From NCBI GenBank assembly GCA_943737045.1, contig CALSFV010000064.1, positions 186,001-250,000 of the forward strand: a stretch of 64,000 nucleotides of DNA, read 5' to 3'. The translations under genes and the position numbers were made by a program. This document shows positions 11,501-22,233 of this stretch, in pieces; positions within the stretch are counted from its first letter, which is position 1; each line of letters starts with the position of its first letter. The notes beneath the pieces are model-generated. The model saw only the letters and a list, made by a program, of their open reading frames with translations. It made no database searches and had not been told where the DNA came from. Source of the stretch: Parapristionchus giblindavisi. Taxonomy: Eukaryota; Nematoda; Chromadorea; Rhabditida; Diplogasteridae.

Positions 11501-14500
11501 GCTTCAGGAGGTGACCACACAACGATTTGGCGCCTTTTCCTAAAAGGTTTATTTTGAATCCAATCGATGCGGGAGTGGACGCAATCGACTCCTTAGCCAA
11601 TTCTAAGAAACTATTATCAAGGGGAGTTTTTCGATCAACGGTCAACGAAGGCTGGAATTTTGAATTTTCGAAAAAAAATTTCACATTTAATTAATTTTCA
11701 CTATTTTGCTACAACAACCCTACGTTTTTTTATTTGCTTAATCGATTCTAAATATCATAACACAGCTTCAGTTTAAAAATCATAATTTTTTAAAAATACG
11801 ATTGCAGTGAATAAATCATTTTTATAATGAAGTCGTGAATTATGGTGTGGCACCTACAGTATCCCGAATCGATCAATTTAGAAATCTGGTAGTTTTAAAC
11901 ATATTTTACCGCTGTTCCTGACATGACTTAGGTAGACGACTACTCCTCGTCTTCGGAGTGCACCCGTGCCCAGGTGCTGATGTCGATGAAAATTGACAAT
12001 TTTCGTAAATTGATCAATATTTCGTTGTTTGTGATCCAATATCGATAAAAATTGGATCACTATACCATATTATCATCTATGCAAACATACTAAAAAATAA
12101 TGAGAATCGGTTGACTGCGAAGAAAGTTATTGTTGAAAAACCAAAATATTGTAGAATATTTGCCAGCACTGTACCGTGTAGGTGCACTCCGAAGACGAGG
12201 AGTAGTCGTATACCTTAGCCATGTCAGGAACAGCGGTAAAATATGTTTAAAACTACCAGATTTCTTAATTGATCGATTCGGGATACTGTAGGTGCCACAC
12301 CATAATTCACGACTTCATTATAAAAATGATTTATTCACCGTAATCGTATTTTTTAAAAATTATGATTTTTAAACTGAAGCTGTGTTATGATATTTAGAAG
12401 CGATTAAGCAAATAAAAAAACGTAGGGTTGTTGTAGCAAAATAGTGAAAATTAATTAAATGTGAATTTTTTTTCGAAAATTCAAAATTCCAGCCTTCGTT
12501 GACCGTTGATCGAAAAACTCCCCTTGATAATAGTTTCTTAGAATTAGCTAAGGAGTCGATTGCGTCCACTCCCGCATCGATTGGATTCAAAATAAACCTT
12601 TTAGGAAAAGGCGCCAAATCGTTGTGTGGTCACCTCTTGAAGCGAATTTTCAATTGGAAGGAATTTCCAAGTGCCAGTGAACTTCACTCATTGAGCCTGT
12701 AATTATCATACATAAAACAGAAAAATCCATTTTTCGTCGATACTACACCTATGTCGATTTTCTAAGAAAATGTGTTATATTGATTTGAATATTGATTGAT
12801 TATTGATTACTTCTATATCAGATCTAATCTTCACTGCATCTTCATTCTCGGGATCGATATTTGCTCCGTGGGCTGTACGAACAAAAATGACTAAGAATCA
12901 CTCGATAATGTTCATTCGAAAGGTTCATCGATCGATAATTATACCTTTTGTACAAAATTCATTTCAATTTTAGGTTGGCTGTGAACGAGAGTCGATTATT
13001 GAAATGAAAAAGTAAGTAGAATTATTATTGATCTTTTATCTCTGTGGTGTGTCCAATCTGTCAAAAAAGATGCAAAGAAAGTTGCGAACAAAGTTCGCAA
13101 CTTTCTTCGCATCTTTTTCTCTAAATCTCTCGAAATACACGCTCTCTAATTCTCTCTAACAAAAGTTGCGTCGAAAGTTGCGACGAAAAGATGCGACTAA
13201 AGTTGCGAACTTTGTTGCGAGGTCGGTTAGACCAGGCGAGAGAGTGTGCATTTGAAGAGGAGCAGAAAAAGTAAACGGAGCTTTACATAAAGTTGCGACG
13301 AAACTTGAATTTACAAAAGTGATAGTGTGATGGTGAAATTGTTATTACTCAACTCCTTATGAGTGTGTGTTCAATATGTTATATTTTTTTTTAAAGAAAA
13401 CTCTTATTATTTATACAAAAACTGCAAAAGAAGTCGTGTGCGCGCTCACGGATTTTCGTTTGAACTCAAGCTAGAAGTGGCGGGGCGACTGTCACCAAAC
13501 CCGTCTGGGGTTTGCCGAAGTCTTTAATACAAGTATATAAGCCCCTTACACATCAAAGGGGTAGGAGAGCCTTCGAATGAAAGTTGTGAGGAGAGGTGCG
13601 CCTAACCCGTCTGGGGTTCGCCGTAGGCATTCTTACAAGTATGTAAACCCCTTGTCTATGTGAGGGGTAGGAGAGCTTTCGGACGAAAGTTGAGAGGAAA
13701 GTTCGCATCTTTCTGCTGAACTCTCGCTAGAAAATTGCGAACTTTCTTCTGAACTTTCGATCGAAAGTGACAGATTGGACGGACCCCTGATTTGCTTTTA
13801 CCTCTCATTTCTAATCTTGAAGAAATTTCGAAATCGAAGGACACTTAGAATCACAATTTCACAAGTTCTTGCAATCTCTACATCGATTTTTGATATGCAA
13901 ACAATTCTTAAATATTACCGCATATATTCTGTTTTATAATATTCATAACACAAATATCAAATATAAATTCCATGCTCCGCACTTGAAAACCGTAATTTAC
14001 ATTACATTATAACAACTTTATTCAGCTAATATGGGTCAGCTGGGTCGCCATTAGGGTTCTCCAATGAGCGAAGCGTATCTCGTGAGTTGTCCGCATCTGT
14101 CCAGCTTATCGACTGTCCAGTCGTCTTCCTCTTTATCCTTCATACGAACTTCACAAAGATCATCGGTTTCTGCTCTAATCTTCACAATGTTGTCATCGAA
14201 TTGAACTGACCTTCCATCGGCAATTGAGACGTTCATCGTTGTCACGAAGATTTGGAGATCCATGGTGTGGGCCTTACTCCCACGGCTGGCCAATTCCGGG
14301 TTGGGAGGATCCAGTCAGGCTAGTGTAAGACGGACGAAAATGAGGGTCGACCGCTCTTGACCAGTCAAAATGACGAAGGACCAATAAACCGTAATGAATA
14401 TTGATTTATCCAGATGCCTCCAAGAGTTGCCCTTGGACAAACTTCGAAAAGAGGAACGACAGTTCACAAAGGAAACAGAAACCGTTCGTTTTTTTTAATC

Positions 14501-17236
14501 TGAAAAACACTATTGATCCGAACATTACAATTTGACCAGGCCATTAACAACAAATATGTATCTGGGCTTAAAATTGTAAAATGTAAAATAAATTTTGTTT
14601 ATTAAAAACTGTTTTGTTTAAGGGTATGTATGAGATGTATCGAATGGGTTGTGCTGCCTTCACTCCTGTTGAAGATTCTTTCATGAATGAATACTCCGTC
14701 ATTCCATATGATCTGGCTAGAGAAGGTACACTTTACATTAAAACCCCATGCAAATTAGACCCTCTCCAAAATCTAGAGGGTGATGCACGAAAGTGGACTG
14801 GCTTTAAATTTAGCTTGGTTTCTTCCAGAAAAAGATGGAGCAGGATTTTTTCATCGTCTTATTCTCTTTTTCTTTCTCAAGAGTATACACATATTCCTGA
14901 CATATTGCTTAATGTATAGTCTTTCACAAAATATTTTACGATTTTTTTCAGGCATTTCGAAGGCAGTTCGTATCCCCGTCCTCATTTCGACAACGTCTAA
15001 TGAAAGACTAGTTGCGACCAGAGAATTGGGTGAGTCCTTTTATTCACTGAACTTATATTATCGAGCGTTGCTGTTGGGAAAGATTTTACTTCGAAAAAAA
15101 AAAGAAATCCAGAGAAACTGAAAATTTTAAATATGTGAAAACAAAAAAAAGGTTTGAAATGACACCAGCGGGAATCGAAGTAGACTGAACTTTCGTCTTA
15201 AAAAATAAGCGCCATGGTTTCATCTTTATTATTGAATATTTACTGTTCCAGTGAATGTTGAATATGCGAAGCAAGGGAAATCGATACTCGACTTTTTGCC
15301 TATTATTATGAGTCCAGAACAGAAGAGTCTACCTGAGGTAAAAATTTTGTTATTTACTCAAAAGCGAAAAGAAAAGAAAAATAGACAACTCTCCTTTTTT
15401 GCACACTCTCTCGCCATTCTCTTATCTTTTCTTTTGTGATTATTGAATTCTACATTACTGAAGCCATTGCCTATTTCATATGCGATTTGAAATCTTTTGT
15501 CTCACAGGTGAAAAAAAAACAATTAATTTTTTTTTGTATCGTTAAGGTTGTGACAGCAATCTCTAATCATTACTTCGATGGAAATCTAACCCCACAGCAG
15601 TCGGATTTCGAAAAGGCCCTCACTATTTCACAGAACGGTAATCTTTAATTTTTACATGTACGATAATTAGAGTTAGAAAGAAAAGGGTGAGATTGAAATA
15701 CGACTGTGTTAGAAAACAAAATCAAAAAACTGTAATAAAACTGAAACGATGCAGTGTTATTGACCGTATAAAATGCACTTGTTTATTTGGTACGAGAGTA
15801 GCCAACCACTGCCACAATGAATTTCTGTTTAGAGAGAGAGAGCACTGGTGAGAGAGTAGGTAGATCGGAGAGAGCGAGGAAGGAAATGAGGAAAGAGTAG
15901 GGAGTTAATCGATAGTTCTTCCTCTGATTAGCAGCAGTAGCAATGCAATTATGCAAGTACATTTTATACGGACAATAGGTGTGGATATTCCATTTCTTTC
16001 AGGAGAACAATTCGCAAGTGCTCATGAGGAGGCTGTTGAATATTATAGAGGAGGAATCGATTCTTACGTCATCAAAGCCGATGTTCGCGATGGAATTAGT
16101 GCGTTTTTTCTTATCTCGCCTTACATTTCTAAGAATAAGATATACATATCACATTTTCTTTTAATCTTATATCGAAAAAATAGGGTAAAAAAATAAAAAT
16201 TCGATGAAATAATCTTTAAAATATTTACAATCAGAGCCGACATGGCATGGAATGGACGTATGGATTCTATTCGATTGTTTCGAAATGTTCAAACGATCCG
16301 GATTTATCGAGTAATGCCTAAATATTTTAATAAATAATAAAAAATAAGATCATAATTGTTATTAAGCATGAATTGGTCGTACGAGAGATGGCGTTCATTG
16401 GATCCATATAAGAATCGATTGGCTGATATCATTACAAAGTTTATTTATACAGGGTGAGTGGCCATGCTGTTGAATACATATTGATGAATAATTAAACACG
16501 CCTCTAAAAGCTTGTTAATGTTTTCTAGTCGAACTTTTGTAAATATTGTGTATCTAGTTGATATTTGTTTAAATAAGCATACTTTTGCGATCTGGGTTGT
16601 TCGCATCATAAGGAATCTTCAAAACAAAGCAACATCGTACTCGGTAGATCATTCTGATATCATCAACCAACTGGAATAATCTTTAGTGTGTATTAGCATT
16701 CCAATCAATATTTTTGATTACAGTAAAATCGATGGTCCAGTATTCTCTACAAAAGCCCGATCAGCATTGAAAATATCTGTTAATGGAACAACTGTTATCG
16801 ATGCTGATACTGATGATTACTACTTCTGGTCAGTTGAAGAAACGACGTAGGCTTTCAATTGCTGTCTAGCAGCATACGTTTTGACAGAGTATACATTATT
16901 TTTGATTTATTGATTTATTTATTTATTGAATGATTATTGACACTTCTTTACAGGAAACATACAATTCCTGCTATCGAAGCTTTGGATAATTCATCAAAGG
17001 TGAAACAAATCAATGAGAAACTCCTATGCGCATCGCCCTATCGAATTCCGTTCTTCATCGCTACTACATTACTGGTAAATACGACCTTACCCCTAAGTCA
17101 TAAGATACCACTGATCATAACCCTAATTGTAATTACATTTAAGATCGCCTGTATGGTTGCGTGTTTTATTCTCTTCACTCAACGGAAACGACGTCTCTAT
17201 CGAGATCGTCGACAACTTCGTCATCCTGTTGAGTAA
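5567..17236 (+). CDS. Membrane-anchored carboxylesterase (type B, alpha/beta hydrolase), 19 exons
   Basis: Exons: 5567-5762, 5997-6073, 6309-6434, 6588-6671, 6843-6942, 7255-7383, 10075-10131, 12822-12922, 12974-13011, 14414-14483, 14623-14725, 14952-15029, 15252-15337, 15547-15637, 16003-16098, 16235-16310, 16367-16453, 16724-16846, 16954-17236. All junction phases agree and give 666 residues. Order of hallmarks: hydrophobic N-terminus (VFHLLLYIVIISISSS), IPYAEKPDNELRFE near the start, the oxyanion-hole strand FWIHGGSYQ, LPGNYALRD, the nucleophile elbow GESAGAAAA split across exons 6/7, FSGSIFAPWAV, STTSNER with the acid Glu, and WHGMD with the catalytic His. So Ser, Glu and His are all present. 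A C-terminal membrane segment (LIITLIVITFKIACMVACF) is followed by a short Arg-rich tail, giving an extracellular or lumenal esterase anchored by its C-terminus. Family substrates are carboxyl esters; the substrate here is unknown. Introns 6, 7 and 9 carry transposons. Neuroligin-like adhesion proteins share the fold, but the intact triad favours an enzyme. Confidence 0.85.
7511..9912. mobile_element. Foldback element family F1, copy 1 (in carboxylesterase intron 6)
   Basis: Long inverted arms: AACACTATCTGAGAGAATTC at about 7518 is mirrored by its complement ending at about 9907, and both arms stay complementary for about 580 bases. Both ends are of type A (containing AACAACTCGGATATTTTTTGG). 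The centre is interrupted by a second element (8097-9044). Open frames in the arms are mirror images of each other and do not look like genes. No transposase is encoded, so it is non-autonomous. Confidence 0.85.
8097..9044. mobile_element. Nested foldback element with 8-bp target duplication (hAT-like) inside F1 copy 1
   Basis: Ends GGGTGTGCATACACAATG and CATTGTGTATGCCCACC are near-perfect inverted repeats. The 8-mer GTATATGA flanks it on both sides (8089-8096 and 9045-9052). Internal arms (about 8170-8420 and 8735-8945) contain CCAAGAATTTGG-type repeats. Eight-base duplications are typical of hAT-class transposition, so the class is inferred from the duplication length; no transposase is present. 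Confidence 0.75.
10179..10591 (-). CDS. Small Ser/Thr-rich secreted or surface protein, nested antisense in carboxylesterase intron 7
   Basis: Two exons on the minus strand: 10591-10535 encodes the signal peptide MFRLFFFLFLVSSIATLPL, and 10412-10179 encodes the rest (96 residues in all; the 122-base intron has a GTTAGT donor and CATAG acceptor, phase 0). The mature part starts ITDDDDNINTD, is rich in Thr, Ser, Asp and Glu (STTTTEQTTTT), and ends in a moderately hydrophobic tail (FTINAFAVISIAKLF) that could be a weak GPI-anchor signal. It resembles the larger gene at 17934-18580 in signal peptide, low-complexity mucin-like body and hydrophobic tail; the two are probably duplicates. It lies wholly within an intron of the opposite-strand esterase. 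Function unknown; an O-glycosylated surface protein is a guess from composition. Confidence 0.65.
11166..12779. mobile_element. Foldback element family F1, copy 2 (in carboxylesterase intron 7)
   Basis: Long inverted arms are homologous to copy 1 and copy 3. The left end is type A (GAGAGAATTCAACAACTCGG) and the right end is type B (complement of GAAAATCGACATAGGTGTAG). A 189-base palindrome is inserted in the left arm (11213-11401). Open frames such as the one containing NPIDAGVDAIDSLANSKK occur in both arms as mirror images, so they are structural by-products. Confidence 0.85.
11213..11401. mobile_element. 189-bp near-perfect palindromic MITE inserted at TA
   Basis: Ends CACTCACAGAAA and TTTCTGTGAGTG, with arms containing CCCTAGCTCATGTACCCCTG, CACTAAACGGTTAGGG and their complements. 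TA flanks both sides. The uninterrupted target (TTTTTTGGTATCGA) is visible in F1 copy 1, which proves a TA duplication on insertion and points to Tc1/mariner-type mobilisation. Confidence 0.85.
13047..13788. mobile_element. TIR element of about 740 bp in carboxylesterase intron 9, with internal tandem module
   Basis: Terminal repeats GTCCAATCTGTCA and TGACAGATTGGAC bound the element. The left part is built of repeated AAGTTGCGAAC and its complement (hairpin at 13068-13112). The middle holds two tandem copies, about 106 bases apart, of a unit beginning AACCCGTCTGGGGTT and containing AGGAGAGC. No open frame of note. Confidence 0.7.
14051..14293 (-). pseudogene. Orphan 80-residue antisense ORF in carboxylesterase intron 9
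   Basis: The minus-strand frame starts MASRGSKAHTMDLQIF, contains DDLCEVRMKDKEEDDW and ends YASLIGEP, with a non-repetitive, coding-like composition unlike the surrounding intron. No splice partners or signal peptide were found and the protein family is not recognised. It could be a retrocopied or captured exon fragment, or a small unannotated gene. Confidence 0.3.
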
Positions 17237-17933
17237 TCAAAATTATTTTTCCACTATCGATCATTTTGTAAGCATCATCGATTTATTGAATTTTTATTTT
17301 CCTATATCGATCATTTTGTAAGCATTATCGTTTTATTGATTTTTCAATGTGATCTCCTTGACTCATTAGATACGGTAAGTCACTGTGCTTTAAACGCCAC
17401 ATCTAGTCACTGAGCCTGAAGAAAATCGGGTCGAACTCTATTATGAGTAAATTTTCTAGATTTTATTTGTATTGTAAAGTGATTTATTTTGTTTTATCCG
17501 TGATTTTTGGAATATCATGTAACCTGTATGAGCTTGATAAAGTTTTATACAGAAAATTATAAAGCTTTTTAAAATGATTTTTAAGTTTCAAGTATCAATC
17601 CTTTTCTTATTGGTTTCTAAATGTTGTCTACTTTTATCGCACCAATACTAGCTTTTATCAGATATGTGTTATGTGTTCTCTGAATGATATTTTTTGTTTA
17701 AAAACATACCAACTACAAACACTGAACATTAATTTATTATAAATTCAGTATTTGCTCTTTCAATTGAATATTTAAATTATATATATATATATATATATAT
17801 TTATTTATTTATTCACGTTTAGCGAACAAATTTGTGAAACAACAAAAATGATATTGCATTCGAATAAATCACTAGATCATTTCATACTTTATTCAGGCAA
17901 AATCATAGAAAAAATCATCATCAAAATCATCAT
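17237..17933. other. Intergenic region between convergent genes
   Basis: AT-rich sequence holding the 3' UTRs of the carboxylesterase (+) and the Ser/Thr-rich gene (-). A direct repeat containing TATCGATCATTTTGTAAGCAT occurs at about 17253 and 17312, and a TA microsatellite at 17778-17800. No gene seen. Confidence 0.5.
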
Positions 17934-18580
17934 TCAATAAATCAAAACAGTCCGTATCAATAGAAATAATGAAAAGGTACTGAATACAGTACCCCAAGCA
18001 CTCGAAGTTACGGTAGTCGTGATCGGGGGTACGGTAGTTGTGGATGTAGAAAAGGTTGGTTGATCTGTCGAAGGACGGACGAATCTAGTGGTCGATCTCA
18101 TCGTTCTTGATGTAATAGTCGTTTCTGTACTTGTAACAGGAGGTGATGAGGATACGGTAATCGATTCTGTGGTTACTGTAGAAGGTGAAGTCACAGCCAC
18201 AGTTGTTGTAGATTCTGTTGCTGTAATGGTTGATGAAGATACATCGATTGATTCTGTGATTACTGTAGATGGTGAAGTTGTTGTAGATTCTGAGCTTATA
18301 ATGGTAGACGAAGATATATCGGCCGATTCAGTGGGTATCGTAGATACTGAAGTCTCGGAATCAGTGGTTGGGGGATTGGTTACTGTAGAGACCAACGAGG
18401 GTACATCATTGGCGGATACCGTGGTAAATATGCATGGTGAAGTCTCTGCTACGGGGGTTGAATTTTCATCCTGTAATTAATCATCTAAAAATCAATAAAT
18501 CGATAGAGCCAACGAACCGTAGTTTCGGAGTGAACAGAAGTAGTCAATGTAAGAAGAAGAAGAATACAGCGGGTAATCAT
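17934..18580 (-). CDS. Ser/Thr-rich mucin-like secreted protein, probable GPI anchor
   Basis: Exon 1 (18580-18518) encodes MITRCILLLLTLTTSVHS, a clear signal peptide, plus three residues. A 47-base intron with a TTACAG acceptor leads to exon 2 (18470-17934); total 199 residues. The body is almost wholly Ser, Thr, Val and Pro with repeats of the type SSSTI-ESTTT-SPSTVTTES, as in O-glycosylated mucin-like proteins. The C-terminus is a short hydrophobic stretch (VFSTFSLFLLIRTVLIY) preceded by small residues (TSSAWG), which suits GPI attachment. TATAAAAG on the minus strand at 18626-18619 lies about 40 bases upstream of the start codon. The open frame on the opposite strand over the repeats is a shadow. 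The nested gene at 10179-10591 is a smaller relative. Confidence 0.75.
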
Positions 18581-18618
18581 TTCTCGATACCAATGGAGTC
18601 TGATAACTGAATGGTCCT

Positions 18619-18626
18619 CTTTTATA
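18619..18626 (-). promoter_or_regulatory. TATA box of the Ser/Thr-rich gene
   Basis: TATAAAAG on the minus strand, 39 bases upstream of the ATG at 18580, implying a very short 5' UTR. Confidence 0.55.
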
Positions 18627-19002
18627 TGGTCTAAGGGTCAAACAAAGTCAGATAGCCATTTCCGTGCCCTCTAGGTTGTTTGATTGATGACGAAAAGTAA
18701 ACAGAACAATGATAACGAACTGATAACATAGCTGATAATATTCTTTACTGAGATCCGAACGATCAACGATGAACCTAATTCAGTCCATTTTGTGCCAGAA
18801 TAATTGAATCACGCCTTTAGAAAAAAATAGAGAAAAAAAACAATCGAGAATAACCACTATTGAATCACTTTCATTTTTTTTGTCAATTGTATCCTAGTAC
18901 CATGCATCCTATTACTACAGAAATGGCCTGTAAATTATCAAACGGTTCTTACAAGTGATCTTCAAAGACCTTAAAATATATTTGATAGAAGCGTTCAGAC
19001 GT

Positions 19003-19075
19003 GCCCGGTTAGCTCAGTCGGTAGAGCACCAGACTCTTAATCTGGCTGTCGCGGTTTCGAGCCCCGCATCGGGCT
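19003..19075 (+). tRNA. tRNA-Lys(CUU) copy 1, probably a pseudogene
   Basis: A 73-base cloverleaf: acceptor stem GCCCGGT/ATCGGGC, D-arm GCTC-GAGC, anticodon loop CTCTTAA (anticodon CTT). The T-arm reads GCGGT-TTCGAGC-CCCGC, so the nearly universal G53-C61 pair is replaced by T53-C61. The second copy at 21858-21930 has the normal G. Everything else is identical, so this copy is recently damaged or miscopied. Confidence 0.8.
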
Positions 19076-19334
19076 GCTATGATTTTTGCGACTTCAAATT
19101 TTTTTAGCAAAATTGGGGTTAAGGAACGGTAAAGCCGATAATCTTGTATGTTTTTGATTTGAATTTGATTCATGAACACTGTTTCAATTGACCTTCGACG
19201 AATAATATTGCCCTTTGTCTTTTCCATTGTGATTTACGGACAAATAACTATGGAAAACTATCATAATCGAATCATGTTCACCCTTGTCAACGTCATTTTC
19301 CATTCTCAACTTCGTTTTGAACGGTCGTCACCCA

Positions 19335-19343
19335 TATAAAAGG
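19335..19343 (+). promoter_or_regulatory. TATA box of the Gln-rich protein gene
   Basis: TATAAAAGG lies 55-63 bases upstream of the ATG at 19398, followed by a pyrimidine-rich stretch suitable for initiation. Confidence 0.6.
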
Positions 19344-19397
19344 GCTCCATTCTCTTCTTTCACTCATATTCTACCATCATCAGTGGATCTCGCTCTC

Positions 19398-21675
19398 ATG
19401 CCTTACTACAAGCAGTCGGTCTACTATCCTTCACCTAAGTAAGTCTTCTGAAAACATGGTCAATGGTTACCCTACGATGGTTTCCAGTTGTCAATAATGG
19501 TTAACCACATTCCATTTCAGCGCTGCTCAGGCTCCCATCCCACCTCCGCAGCAGCAGCAGTATACACCCTCTCCGGTTCAGGTTGGATTAATTTTAGCTA
19601 CCGTAATCTTCTACGGTATTCATGATTCCTACCGTAATCCTTTCAGTTGAACGCCTATCAACAGGCTCAACTTCGTGCTCAGCAAGCTCAGATTCAATAT
19701 GAACAGGCTCAACAAGAGATGCAGGCTCTTAATCTGCAATTTGGTACGGTAGTTTTGGGCTGCTGTAGGCTGGTACAATGTTGATCTTTGAACTTTACCT
19801 TTGTTGTAAGATCAAAACGACCTCTCATTACGAAAGTCGATTGTGATAAATTATTTATTGCGATTGTGTAAGATCATTTTTTGTTTGTTTCAGAGCAACA
19901 ACAATATGCTCAGCAGCATCAGCAGCAATATCTCCATCATCAACAGTTGCAGCAACAACAGCTCCAGGCTCAACAACTGCAACAGCAGCAACTTCAAGCT
20001 CAACAGCTCCAAGCTCAGCAGGAGCAGGAATTAGTTCAGCAGTATTATCAGCAGCGTGAGCAGCTGAACCAACAGTATCAGAATGCTGTGAAGTCACTTT
20101 CATCTCAACGTCAAGGAGGAAACTCCGCTGCTAGATCTAACTCTTCTCATCGTCAACAGAGACAACGTTCCCAATCACCTGGTAAGAGTCGTATCGGAAC
20201 CCTGTTTACAGTATCTGACCTATTCCGGGTACCGTAATCTCATACCGTAATCGGGTAATTACAGCTCCTCGTGCGTACAAGGCTTCTGAATACATTCCCG
20301 AGGGAGGATACTTCTCGACTCAGAATCAGAGAAAAGTAAACAACAACAATTCTCTCCGTCGTGTACCTTCTGCGGCTAGTCTCAATACCGCCATTGAGAA
20401 AGATATCAGTCAGGTATGGTATCAAGGTTACTGTATATCGAATACCGTATCCTTCACCGAATGGATCCTCTCAACCGTTGTAATAATCTCTTTGCAGAAT
20501 CAGTTCGGTCTTCAGCAGCAGTATCAGGTTTGAACATCCATACTGCATCTTGTCTTACCGTATCTTGCAATATCGTTTCTAACGATACCGTATGTTACAC
20601 TACTTTACTCTCAGGAGCAGCAGTACAATCCGTACCGCAGCTATGGCACGAACGTTGCTCAGTCGCCTCTTCGTTCACAGAAGAGCCAGGTACACTGTGG
20701 TTTGATCTTTGATCTCTGATTAATTATCGATATTTTCAGAGAGAACAATCTGGTCCATCGGAGTATGCTAATGAGAGTCTTCGTGCTGGATCGATTCGTG
20801 GGGCGAAACAAAGTGGATCTAATACCTGGGTACGGTGTTCAGTCTACTTTGTTTTGTAGTGATCTGCATAAAGCTAATCGTTCCTGTAGTTAGATATGGA
20901 TCAAAATTTATAAAGTGATACTAATGAAGCTTGATAAATCAATAATCGATTATAGATCGGAGCTCGTTCTATCAATGCTCCCCGTACCATCACTCTTGAT
21001 CAGAACAACAACGAGAGCGCATCCCGTAGTGTCAAGTTCGCCAAGCAGTCTCCGGTACTTGTTTATTTTTAAAAGAAATCAATATTCTGAAAATCAATAT
21101 TTCAGGCTAAATCCCCTGCTCGTCCCTCATATGGACGTTCATATGGATCAAATGGAACTGGAGCAGCTGCCGAGTCTGCCTATTATTCCGTCCCCAATGA
21201 CTCATATCTAGTCGGATCTTCCACTCAACGTGCATATCAGAACAGTGAGAAGCTCCGCCCATTTTTATCGATTGATTCTTTTTCTTCCAGCCTATGGTGC
21301 ATACAAGGAGCAGAATGCTTCTCAGCAACAGCTCAAGCCTTCTCAGGCTCGTGCTCTATTTGGTATGTGACTCCGCCCACTCTAGATGACTAGACTCCGC
21401 CCACATATCATCCAAGCTCCGCCCACTTTACAGCTGCCCTCTCATCGGAGAACGTCCGTACTGCTCTCGAGCGTGATGGTCTTGTCACCGAGCAGAAGCC
21501 GGTTCTCTTCAATGGAAGACCTGTGGTATGTATGCGATTGACTCCGCCTCTTTAAGCCACGCCCCTTTTGCAGAACGGTGTTGCCTTCCGTCTTCCTTCG
21601 GAGGCCGGAGCTCCTAAGTTCTCCGAGTATCAGAGTCAGGAACTCAATGGATATCATTCAATTGGAGGACGTTAA
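19398..21675 (+). CDS. Glutamine-rich low-complexity protein, 13 exons, 444 residues
   Basis: Exons: 19398-19438, 19521-19581, 19647-19743, 19894-20181, 20265-20413, 20498-20527, 20615-20689, 20740-20829, 20956-21054, 21106-21244, 21291-21362, 21434-21525, 21574-21675; all phases join. The N-terminus is MPYYKQSVYYPSP. Residues about 20-145 are a Gln/Ala/Leu-rich tract (QLQAQQLQ repeats) that could form a helix or coiled coil or a prion-like domain. The middle is Ser/Arg/Asn-rich with basic SQSPAPRAYK and SPAKSPARPSYG motifs. The C-terminal about 80 residues (ALFAALSSENVRTALERDGL, then VAFRLPSEAG) look folded and non-repetitive. There is no signal peptide or membrane segment, so it is likely intracellular. 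The family is not recognised. Introns are about 40-150 bases and several contain ACCGTAATC or CTCCGCCCAC motifs. Confidence 0.75.
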
Positions 21676-21857
21676 GCTCCGTCCATCTGGGGAAGATAGA
21701 CTCCGCCCTCTTGCCGAGCTACCCCCTCCATCCCAAATACCGTAGTGATACTGGCATCCGCCATGTTTGATAAAAAAATGTTTGTATGAAATTGCAAATG
21801 CTCATAAATAGCATAGAAATGAAACGCAACACCTAAAAGTAAGTGATGTCCTGACGT

Positions 21858-21930
21858 GCCCGGTTAGCTCAGTCGGTAGAGCACCAGACTCTTAATCTGG
21901 CTGTCGCGGGTTCGAGCCCCGCATCGGGCT
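21858..21930 (+). tRNA. tRNA-Lys(CUU) copy 2, intact
   Basis: A 73-base cloverleaf with acceptor GCCCGGT/ATCGGGC, anticodon stem CCAGA/TCTGG around loop CTCTTAA, and T-arm GCGGG-TTCGAGC-CCCGC with all pairs intact. No intron. It shares the short 5' flank GACGT with copy 1, suggesting local duplication around the Gln-rich gene. Confidence 0.92.
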
Positions 21931-22233
21931 GCAAGCATTTTTGCGTCTTCACATGATTTTAGTGCACTTTTTTTCTTTTTAAATATTAACGATGTGAATA
22001 TTTGTGACTTAATCAAGCTTAGTAGTGCGTACATAAAAATTTCAATTTTTATTTAACAAACAAGAACAATGAAAAACAATGAATCACACCAAATTAGAGT
22101 GCGAGAATCAGAAAACAAATTTGTTAGCTTTAGATAAAATTAAAAATTGGTTTAACATATCAAATAAGATCATAAAATGACAATAAAATTACGGTAACAG
22201 AAAACATGAGTCCCAGTTTCGTCAAGACGAAGG

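Noticed and set aside
11442..12702. Similar frames containing LANSKK or LAKESIASTPASIGF on both strands
   Set aside because: They are mirror images from the two arms of the F1 foldback, so similarity follows from the inverted repeat, not from conserved coding.
18088..18480. Plus-strand frame rich in Val, Asp and Glu (VDEDTSIDSV repeats)
   Set aside because: It is the antisense shadow of the Ser/Thr-rich repeats of the minus-strand gene, which has a signal peptide exon and TATA box.
19855..20103. Minus-strand Ala/Val-rich frame
   Set aside because: Antisense of the CAG/CAA-rich Gln tract of the plus-strand gene.
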